From contig JAJZMO010000108.1 of the NCBI GenBank assembly GCA_021798235.1, positions 1-8,418 of the forward strand: a stretch of 8,418 bases of DNA, written 5' to 3'. The translations under genes and the position numbers were made by a program. Below, piece by piece: positions 1 through 4,957 of this stretch (within the stretch, counting starts at the first letter, position 1; each line of letters starts with the position of its first letter). The notes under the pieces were generated by a model. The model was not told where the DNA came from and did no database searches. It saw only the letters and a list, made by a program, of their open reading frames with translations. This stretch comes from Acidobacteriota bacterium. Its GTDB lineage: Bacteria > Acidobacteriota > Terriglobia > Terriglobales > Acidobacteriaceae.

Positions 1-1793
1 ATGCTCTGGTCGATCTGGTCGCAGAGCTTGGCGGTTTCTTCAATGCGCATGCCGGTCTGCGCGCGCACGTGCAGCTTGAACTGGCCGCCATCCACGTCGG
101 GAAAAAAGTCCTGGCCCAGCCAGGGCAACAGGACAAGAATCGTCAGCGCGCACACGGCAAAAAAGCCCACGATGAAGAGCTTGCGCCGCTCCAAACAAAC
201 CGCCAGTAGATCCCGATAGCCGCCACGCAAGCGCTCAAATCCATCTTCAAAGCGCATCTGCCAGCGCACGAAGGGATTGCGGCTGGCGCGCCTGCGCTCC
301 ACGTGTCCTTCCACATGCACGTGCAGCATGGAGCGTGCCATCGTGGGCACCACTGTGCGCGAAAGCAGGTAGGAGGCCAGCATGGCGAAGACCACGGCCT
401 CTGCCAAGGGAACAAATAAGTAGTGCGCCACGCCGCCCAAAAAGAACATGGGCACAAAGACAATGCAGATCGACAGCGTGGAGACAAAGGCAGGCACGGC
501 GATCTCCGATGCACCGTCTAAAATCGCCTGTTCAATTTCCTTGCCCATCTCCAGATTGCGGTTGATGTTTTCGATTTCCACCGTTGCATCATCCACCAGA
601 ATGCCCACGGCCAGCGCCATGCCGCCCAGCGTCATAATGTTGATCGTCTGGCCCAGAATGCCCAGCGCGATGAACGAGACCAGAATCGACAGCGGAATGG
701 AAACAGCGATAATCAACGTGCTGCGCCAACTGCCCAGAAAGAGCAGGATCATCAGCGCCGTCAGCAGCGCGGCCAGAATCGCCTCGCGCACCACGCCGTT
801 GATGGCACCGCGCACGAAGATGGATTGGTCGGCCAGCGGCACAATGCGCAACGCCCGCGGCAATCCTGCTGCGGCCAAAGGCAAAATCGCGCGCACGCGG
901 GAGATGATGTCCAGCGTGGAGGCATCGCCCGTCTTCAAGATTGTCATCAAGGCTGCGCGGTGTCCGTCGACGCGCACGATGTTCGTCTGCGGAGGAAAAC
1001 CATCGCGCACGTGTGCCACATCGCGCAGATAGACCGTGGCTCCATTCACAGTGCGAATGGGCATATTGTTCAATTGTTCGATCGTGCGGGGCGCGCTGTT
1101 GGTTTCAATCTGATACTCAAACAGGCCCATCTTTTCCGTGCCCGAAGGCAGAATCACGCTCTGCGCATTGACGGCGTTGACCACATCTGCCGGAGAAAGG
1201 CCGCGTGCCTGCAAAGCGGCTGCGTCCAGGTCCACCTGCACCTGACGCAGCTTGCCGCCATAGGGAAAGGGAATGGATGCGCCCTGGACCGTGGCCAATT
1301 GCGTGCGAAGAAAACTATTGCCCAAATCGAAGAGTTCCTGCTCGCTGATGCCGGTGCCGGACATGCCCAGTTGCAGCACCGGCACGCTGGATGCGTTGTA
1401 GGTCAAAATCAGCGGCGGTACCGTGCCCTGGGGAAAGTGGCCGAGCAGCGTCTGAGAAATCGCCGTCACTTCGGCTACCGCCGCCTCCACGTTTGTGCCC
1501 GGGTGGAAGTAAATCTTCACTACGGCAATCCCGGTGATTGTCTGCGACTCGATGTGCTCAATGTTGTTGACGGTGGTCGTCACCGCGCGCTCGAAGTTGC
1601 TGGTGATGCGCCCGGACATCTCCGCCGGAGACAATCCACTGTAGCTCCACACCACGCTGACGACGGGAATATTGATGTTGGGAAAAATATCCGTGGGCGT
1701 GCGCAGAATGGTGAAGACGCCCAGTATCAGGATCAAAATGGCTAGCACAACGAAGGTGAGCGGCCTGCGTAGCGCTAGGCGAACAATCCACAT
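1..1793 (-). CDS. RND-family efflux permease (AcrB/HAE-1 type), N-terminal 597 residues, cut by the left edge
   Basis: This is the inner-membrane pump subunit of a proton-driven tripartite efflux system. The frame is open from the ATG at 1793 to the left edge, giving 597 of the roughly 1,030-1,070 residues usual for the family. TM1 covers about residues 11-30. It is followed by the characteristic PTDIFPNINIP (33-43) and the first porter half. A hydrophobic TM2-TM6 block runs from about 335 to 480. The acidic pair D401-D402 in GILVDDATVEIEN matches the TM4 proton-relay aspartates (D407/D408 of AcrB). After TM7 (about 539-558), GQDFFPDVDGG (560-570) opens the second porter half. A GGGAG lies about 11 nt before the ATG. 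The adaptor and outer-membrane partners are not visible and may lie to the left. The substrate cannot be read from this half. The DDA(T)V motif favours the HAE-1/multidrug type over heavy-metal CusA types, but that is family inference. Confidence 0.95.
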   Translation of the reverse strand, partial: MWIVRLALRRPLTFVVLAILILILGVFTILRTPTDIFPNINIPVVSVVWSYSGLSPAEMSGRITSNFERAVTTTVNNIEHIESQTITGIAVVKIYFHPGTNVEAAVAEVTAISQTLLGHFPQGTVPPLILTYNASSVPVLQLGMSGTGISEQELFDLGNSFLRTQLATVQGASIPFPYGGKLRQVQVDLDAAALQARGLSPADVVNAVNAQSVILPSGTEKMGLFEYQIETNSAPRTIEQLNNMPIRTVNGATVYLRDVAHVRDGFPPQTNIVRVDGHRAALMTILKTGDASTLDIISRVRAILPLAAAGLPRALRIVPLADQSIFVRGAINGVVREAILAALLTALMILLFLGSWRSTLIIAVSIPLSILVSFIALGILGQTINIMTLGGMALAVGILVDDATVEIENINRNLEMGKEIEQAILDGASEIAVPAFVSTLSICIVFVPMFFLGGVAHYLFVPLAEAVVFAMLASYLLSRTVVPTMARSMLHVHVEGHVERRRASRNPFVRWQMRFEDGFERLRGGYRDLLAVCLERRKLFIVGFFAVCALTILVLLPWLGQDFFPDVDGGQFKLHVRAQTGMRIEETAKLCDQIDQS

Positions 1794-1923
1794 GGGGCGC
1801 AGAACTCCCGATACAGGGTGGGATCCTCGGCAGACGGCAGAAGCTACCGATTATCAATAGGATTCATTCTAAAGGAATAAGATGCAGATTTTGCAGGCGT
1901 AGCGAAAAAACGTTTTCAAAATT

Positions 1924-1944
1924 CCCAATCAATCCAGGATTGGG
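1924..1944 (-). terminator. Weak candidate terminator hairpin downstream of the six-TM membrane protein
   Basis: CCCAATC (1924-1930) and GATTGGG (1938-1944) form a perfect 7-bp stem with a 7-nt loop. It lies 31 bases past the stop of the membrane-protein gene, read on the minus strand. The following minus-strand sequence is AATTTTG and then a short T-rich stretch, so the U-tract is poor. It could be a weak terminator or simply a stem-loop. The rest of 1794-1975 has no gene, and I see no clear promoter for the RND gene there. Confidence 0.35.
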
Positions 1945-1975
1945 CCTGCAATGCAAACCAGCGGCGCGTAGGCGA

Positions 1976-2569
1976 TCAGATCGCTGCGGGCTGGCGGTTG
2001 TTACGAGCGGTGGAGAAGGGCCGGGGCAGCAGCAGCAGTTCCGCAGCCACCACAAGGCAGTACGTGGCCAGCACCAGCACGGAGTAGCGGTTGCCGTAGA
2101 GCGTGCCCATCAGCAGCAGCACGGCATAGGCCGTGGAGAGCCGGGCAAAGCCCAGCAGGCGGCCTCGTTCCGTGGGATGATGGCGCAACTGCTTGGCCAA
2201 GCGCGTCTCCAAAAACGCCAGTGCCAGCGCGTGGACCACGGCGAAGTCCAGCAGGCGCTCAATGGAGAGTTCTGGCGACAAAAACAGCACGATTCCGGCA
2301 AAGATTACCGTTGCGGCCAGCACAATCCATATCCATGCGTAGGCCTCACGTTCCAGCAGCGCTTCAACGCCCGCACCAAAGTCCAGCAGCCCGGAGAGGA
2401 TCAAAAAAAATCCCGTGACCATCAGCAGAAAGATGGTGACAAAGGTGCTGATGAGTAGACTGCGCATCAACAGATGCAGCAGGAAAAGGCTGAGAGCTAG
2501 AAGCAGAAACAGCCCAGCATGCAGCCAGAAGAGCCAGCGGTGTCGGGCGATGCTGCGCAGCAAGGACAT
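1976..2569 (-). CDS. Six-helix integral membrane protein of unknown function (possibly DUF308/HdeD-like)
   Basis: I do not recognise this 197-residue protein. It is strongly hydrophobic with about six membrane spans (roughly 14-34, 38-62, 78-97, 103-121, 140-157 and 162-181) and short loops. A basic segment at 123-137 (RLAKQLRHHPTERGR) separates helices four and five and is probably cytoplasmic. The tail (about 182-197) is polar, with several Arg and Asn. Size and helix count resemble DUF308/HdeD acid-resistance membrane proteins, but no family-defining motif is visible, so this is only a suggestion. There is no good Shine-Dalgarno before the ATG at 2569. A minus-strand TACAAT (plus positions 2592-2597) lies 22 nt upstream and could be a -10 box giving a short leader. 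It shares its strand with the RND gene downstream (182-bp gap) and the zinc protein upstream (121-bp gap), so co-transcription is possible but not shown. Confidence 0.85.
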   Translation of the reverse strand: MSLLRSIARHRWLFWLHAGLFLLLALSLFLLHLLMRSLLISTFVTIFLLMVTGFFLILSGLLDFGAGVEALLEREAYAWIWIVLAATVIFAGIVLFLSPELSIERLLDFAVVHALALAFLETRLAKQLRHHPTERGRLLGFARLSTAYAVLLLMGTLYGNRYSVLVLATYCLVVAAELLLLPRPFSTARNNRQPAAI

Positions 2570-2690
2570 AGGAAATCGATTCGCCGAATTGATTGTACTG
2601 GAATGCGACCGCTACGAAAGAAGAGGTGGTGCAGCGAGAATGACAGGCATTCCCCAGCCCTTGCGCGACGAAGCCGCTGCGCGTTGCTGA

Positions 2691-2990
2691 TTAACCGACA
2701 AGGCCGGGCATCATCCAGTCGTGGTCCTGCGTGGCGCGTGCCATCACGGCCACCGGCGGACGCATCCGCTGGCGCAATTCCACGCCCCGCTCGGTCCAAC
2801 GGTGCAGGGTGTAGGTCTCCGCGCAGGTGGGGCACAACCATAAGTACCGACGCACGCTTACCTGTCCCGGTGCGGTACGCGCGCCGTCGTGCTTTTCATA
2901 GCTTTCGCGCTCCATCAGGTAGAGGCGACCGCCGCGCAGATACTTTAACTCGGCTTTGCAATCTGGATTGGCGCATTGAATGTTCATCAT
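2691..2990 (-). CDS. Small putative zinc-ribbon protein, 99 residues, unknown function
   Basis: This is a hypothetical protein with two cysteine pairs: C6-X4-C11 near the N-terminus (MNIQCANPDC) and C53-X2-C56 (LCPTC). The spacing suits one zinc ribbon built from two knuckles about 42 residues apart. The segment between them (roughly 17-50) is rich in Arg, Tyr and Glu. After the second knuckle, ETYTLHRW could be a strand, and the C-terminal tail is unstructured-looking. There is no signal peptide or membrane helix, so it is probably cytoplasmic. The start was set at 2990 because GGGAGG (2997-3002) sits 6 nt upstream. The frame is open to 3038 but the extension is not supported. A second ATG follows immediately at 2987 and could also be used. 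Its role is unknown. Nucleic-acid binding or a redox/metal-buffering role are both possible, but neither is shown. Confidence 0.8.
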   Translation of the reverse strand: MMNIQCANPDCKAELKYLRGGRLYLMERESYEKHDGARTAPGQVSVRRYLWLCPTCAETYTLHRWTERGVELRQRMRPPVAVMARATQDHDWMMPGLVG

Positions 2991-2996
2991 GACATG

Positions 2997-3002
2997 CCTC
3001 CC
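2997..3002 (-). promoter_or_regulatory. Shine-Dalgarno deciding the start of the 99-residue zinc protein
   Basis: The minus strand reads GGGAGG, then 6 nt, then ATGATG. This supports initiation at 2990 (or 2987) rather than at the upstream in-frame ATG at 3038. Confidence 0.7.
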
Positions 3003-3028
3003 GCTGGCGTCCACTGGCACTCTAGGCG

Positions 3029-3037
3029 ATCTTAGCA
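3029..3037 (-). promoter_or_regulatory. Candidate extended -10 promoter for the 99-residue zinc protein
   Basis: The minus strand carries TGC-TAAGAT, an extended -10 (TGn plus a 4/6 match to TATAAT). The predicted start of transcription is near 3022, giving a leader of about 32 nt to the ATG at 2990. There is no convincing -35 at 16-18 bp, which is tolerated for extended -10 promoters. Confidence 0.35.
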
Positions 3038-3378
3038 ATCAGGGAGAAAGATTTCTGTATCATCAATCACGGCAGTTTTCAGAGTTTTTCATGGGCTACA
3101 TTGGCCCAATCTCCGTACCGCTCTATGCCGCTCTCGTGGCGGCAGACGCGACAATCAAGGCTAGCTGAAACGGTTGGCTTTTGGAGTTTATGTAGCCCCA
3201 ATCCGAGGCCGATCCAGCCAGTGCGCAGTGATCCATTCTTATGAATCTAAAGCGCTTGCCAGCATTCTCTGCGACCGATTCGCAGCGACCACTGGCGCGT
3301 TCCAGTATGAGATTACTCTACACCCTGAGCGCGTCTCTGACAAGAGGATCGCACAGGTTTTGCACAAAAATGTGAAGA

Positions 3379-3396
3379 TTTACTAAATTTACTAAA
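3379..3396. repeat. Two abutting copies of the palindrome TTTACTAAA
   Basis: TTTACTAAA occurs at 3379-3387 and again at 3388-3396 with no spacer. Each copy is an odd palindrome (TTTA-C/G-TAAA), and the pair stands out as AT-rich within a GC-rich background. Flanking bases extend the run to ATTTACTAA repeated in register, ending in TTTTC. Symmetric half-sites in tandem are what dimeric repressors often bind, so an operator is plausible. No regulator gene is present in the window, and no promoter adjoining it is convincing. Confidence 0.45.
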
Positions 3397-3678
3397 TTTT
3401 CTTGTCGGCTGTTGCCAGAATGGGCCGCCGGGACGGAGATGCCCAATCGTCCAGGGTGGAGCGTTTCCCTGATATGTCGGCGCACATATTTTGGGCACCA
3501 CTGTATTTCCGATTATGCGGAAGGGCAAATCCTTTTGGGTGTAGGCGCGGAGGCAGCCGGCACTCTCTGGACTCTTCGTCCCTCGGCTCCTCAAAGGGAA
3601 TCAGTGTCGTTGCGTTCGAACTCCACTCGACTCCCGCACCCAGGTCATCATCGCTGCCACGCGTGCGTATTGGTGTCG

Positions 3679-4410
3679 ATGGACAGTACAATACGAGCAG
3701 ACATGGCGCCCATCATTATCGCCGAGCAGCTTAGCAAAACTTATCGTGCAGGCAAGCTGGAAGTTCCCGCTTTGCGCGGGGTCAGCTTTACCGTCGAGCC
3801 GGGAGAGTTCGTCAGCATCGTCGGGCCTTCGGGCAGCGGCAAATCCACACTCTTCTACATTCTGGGTGGGTTGGCGCAGGCAACGTCGGGCAGTTTGCGC
3901 ATTGACGGCACGGATTTTGTTCAGCTCTCGGACGCCGAACGCACGCGCTTGCGGCGGCAGAAGATTGGCTTCGTCTTTCAGCGCTTCAATCTGCTGCCCA
4001 CGCTCACGGCGATGGGCAACATTGAGATCGCGCATGAAATTGCAGGCAGGCGCGGGCCACTCGACGCGGACTTTCTAGCCTCGGTGACGCAGATGCTCGG
4101 CATTGAGCAGCGGCTGCATCACCGGCCCTCGGAATTATCCGGCGGGGAGCAGCAGCGCGTGGCCATTGCGCGCGCACTGGTTGCGCACCCAACCATTTTG
4201 CTGGCGGATGAGCCAACCGGCAACCTCGATTCGAAAAACTCCGATGCCGTGCTGGAGATGCTGCATCGCTCCAACCGAGAACTGAAGCAGACCGTGCTGA
4301 TGATTACGCACAATGCGGAAGCGGCCTCCATTGCCGACCGGATCTTGCACATGCGCGACGGTTCTATTACCAGCGTCGAAACGCCAAAGGCCGCCATCGC
4401 CGCCGGTTGA
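3679..4410 (+). CDS. ABC transporter ATP-binding protein, MacB/LolD type
   Basis: This is a 243-residue nucleotide-binding subunit that hydrolyses ATP to drive a separate membrane partner. All core motifs are intact: Walker A GPSGSGKST (49-57), Q-loop FVFQRFNLLP with Q101, signature LSGGEQQR (153-160), Walker B ILLADE (173-178), the D-loop region GNLDSK (181-186) and switch H211 in ITHN. The GEFVSIVGPSGSGKST context, the FQRFNLLP Q-loop and ADEPTGNLD are typical of the MacB/LolD/FtsE group, which works with FtsX-like permeases in lipoprotein release, envelope stress or efflux. The start is uncertain. ATG 3679 has no strong Shine-Dalgarno, and an internal ATG at 3703 (MAPIIIAEQLSKTY) is equally compatible with family N-termini. 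No permease gene lies on either side: upstream is the gene-poor interval and downstream are two tRNA genes. The partner must be encoded elsewhere, so the exact function stays open. Confidence 0.93.
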   Translation: MDSTIRADMAPIIIAEQLSKTYRAGKLEVPALRGVSFTVEPGEFVSIVGPSGSGKSTLFYILGGLAQATSGSLRIDGTDFVQLSDAERTRLRRQKIGFVFQRFNLLPTLTAMGNIEIAHEIAGRRGPLDADFLASVTQMLGIEQRLHHRPSELSGGEQQRVAIARALVAHPTILLADEPTGNLDSKNSDAVLEMLHRSNRELKQTVLMITHNAEAASIADRILHMRDGSITSVETPKAAIAAG

Positions 4411-4431
4411 AACGCGCGTCTCGGCGCGGCG

Positions 4432-4460
4432 TTGACCGCAACCATTGCAACCGATATACT
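4432..4460 (+). promoter_or_regulatory. Sigma70-type promoter for tRNA-Gly
   Basis: TTGACC (4432-4437) is followed by a 17-bp spacer and TATACT (4455-4460). This is 5/6 against both consensus hexamers with optimal spacing. The mature tRNA begins 14 bp after the -10, so transcription should start about 7 bases before the tRNA. It begins just 21 bp after the ABC stop codon. Confidence 0.8.
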
Positions 4461-4473
4461 CGAAAAGTACCGC

Positions 4474-4548
4474 GCGGGAGTAGCTCAGTGGTAGAGCATC
4501 GCCTTGCCAAGGCGAGGGTCGCGGGTTCAAGTCCCGTCTCCCGCTCCA
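4474..4548 (+). tRNA. tRNA-Gly (anticodon GCC)
   Basis: This is a complete cloverleaf. The acceptor GCGGGAG (4474-4480) pairs perfectly with CTCCCGC (4538-4544), with discriminator T4545 and encoded CCA (4546-4548). The D-arm is GCTC/GAGC with an AGTGGTA loop. The anticodon stem TCGCC/GGCGA encloses loop TTGCCAA with GCC at 4506-4508. The T-arm GCGGG-TTCAAGT-CCCGT has one G-U pair. It reads GGC and GGU glycine codons. Confidence 0.97.
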
Positions 4549-4571
4549 TCGTTCGACAGGCCAAGTCGCGG

Positions 4572-4577
4572 TATACT
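4572..4577 (+). promoter_or_regulatory. Candidate -10 box for a separate tRNA-Cys promoter
   Basis: TATACT is the same hexamer used upstream of tRNA-Gly, here placed between the two tRNA genes. The -35 is weak: TTCGAC lies 14 bp upstream, and nothing better occurs at 16-18 bp. tRNA-Cys could be transcribed from here with a leader of about 75 nt, or co-transcribed with tRNA-Gly. Confidence 0.35.
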
Positions 4578-4604
4578 GCCCGCAAGCCAGGGCCAGCAGA
4601 TTTT

Positions 4605-4638
4605 CGCAGGGGATTTGGAAAACGGCCGTTGCCCTGCG
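4605..4638 (+). other. Stem-loop in the tRNA-Gly/tRNA-Cys spacer
   Basis: CGCAGGG (4605-4611) pairs with CCCTGCG (4632-4638) as a perfect 7-bp stem. Inside it lies the 10-bp palindrome AACGGCCGTT (4621-4630), which can form its own hairpin. There is no T-run after it, so an intrinsic terminator is unlikely. It may be a processing structure in the tRNA-Cys precursor leader. Confidence 0.35.
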
Positions 4639-4657
4639 CGCGGCTCCAGCCCACCAA

Positions 4658-4732
4658 GGCGCGGTACCCAAGTGGTAAGGGAGAGGTCTGCAAAACCTTT
4701 ATGCGTCGGTTCGATCCCGACCCGCGCCTCCA
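4658..4732 (+). tRNA. tRNA-Cys (anticodon GCA)
   Basis: This is a complete cloverleaf. The acceptor GGCGCGG (4658-4664) pairs with CCGCGCC (4722-4728), with discriminator T4729 (U73 is the usual cysteine identity base) and encoded CCA (4730-4732). The anticodon stem GAGGT/ACCTT encloses loop CTGCAAA with GCA at 4690-4692. The T-arm is GTCGG-TTCGATC-CCGAC. It lies 109 bp after tRNA-Gly on the same strand and ends 35 bp before the stop of the convergent DUF5522 gene. Confidence 0.96.
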
Positions 4733-4767
4733 ATTTCTTCCCGCAACAATCTAAAAAAAATCAAAAA

Positions 4768-4947
4768 CTACTTTTCAGTGGTCGATGTTGTGGCGTGCTT
4801 GGAAAATTCGTAGGGGCAATGGCGGCAGCCCGACTGGCAGCAGTAGCCGCGCTTGCGATGGTAGGCCTCGGTGAAGACCATGTACGGTCCATCCATGTAA
4901 AAGTCTTCGTCGCTGTTTGCTGGTTCGAGTTTGGCATCCTGCTGCAT
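4768..4947 (-). CDS. DUF5522-type cysteine-rich microprotein, 59 residues
   Basis: This is a small protein whose core YMVFTEAYHRKRGYCC followed by QSGCRHCPY (22-46) matches the conserved signature I associate with DUF5522, a family of unknown function. Four cysteines (C36, C37, C41, C44), with H30 and H43 nearby, form a compact likely metal-binding cluster. Acidic residues dominate the N-terminus, and the C-terminus is a short polar tail. There is no signal peptide or membrane helix. The start at 4947 is supported by AAGGA (4955-4959) 7 nt upstream. That site overlaps the murJ stop codon, and the gap between the two genes is only 10 bp, so translation is probably coupled to murJ. Downstream on the minus strand is a T-rich stretch (eight T at 4752-4759) without a clear hairpin. 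The family assignment is from memory of the motif. Confidence 0.85.
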   Translation of the reverse strand: MQQDAKLEPANSDEDFYMDGPYMVFTEAYHRKRGYCCQSGCRHCPYEFSKHATTSTTEK

Positions 4948-4957
4948 GGAAATTTCC

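Larger units (their letters stand above)
3003..3678. other. Gene-poor interval between divergent genes
   Basis: About 680 bases separate the zinc protein from the ABC ATPase. All frames here give only short open stretches that lack good starts, family motifs or neighbour-like codon use. The longest tidy one is a 70-codon plus-strand frame from a TTG at 3174 to 3386, with about 54% GC at third positions. The frame joined to the ABC gene is open back to 3412, but its translation does not look protein-like. The interval contains a candidate leftward promoter (3029-3037) and tandem palindromes (3379-3396). It may be a decayed locus, a long regulatory region, or carry an untranslated RNA. I cannot decide between these. 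Confidence 0.6.

Noticed and set aside
825..1745. Long plus-strand open frame opposite the RND gene
   Set aside because: It is antisense to a clear RND permease and translates into low-quality Gln/His/Arg-rich sequence. It is a shadow of the coding strand.
1794..1860. Promoter for the RND gene (GATAAT on the minus strand)
   Set aside because: The -10-like hexamer has no acceptable -35 at 16-18 bp, so it is not better than chance.
3174..3386. Plus-strand 70-codon frame starting with TTG and ending in HKNVKIY
   Set aside because: It has no Shine-Dalgarno, a rare start codon, no recognisable motif and third-position GC of about 54%. The absence of stops over 70 codons is not rare at this GC content.
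3412..3678. In-frame upstream extension of the ABC ATPase
   Set aside because: The frame is open, but its translation (rich in Ser, Arg, His, Cys) does not match any ABC N-terminus. The family domain begins right after the ATGs at 3679/3703.
4412..4432. CGCGC/GCGCG stem between the ABC gene and tRNA-Gly as a terminator
   Set aside because: It is only a short GC stem without a T-run, and it abuts the -35 box of the tRNA promoter.
4474..4732. tRNA genes as an integration (att) site
   Set aside because: No duplicated tRNA 3' end, integrase or mobile gene is visible in the window.
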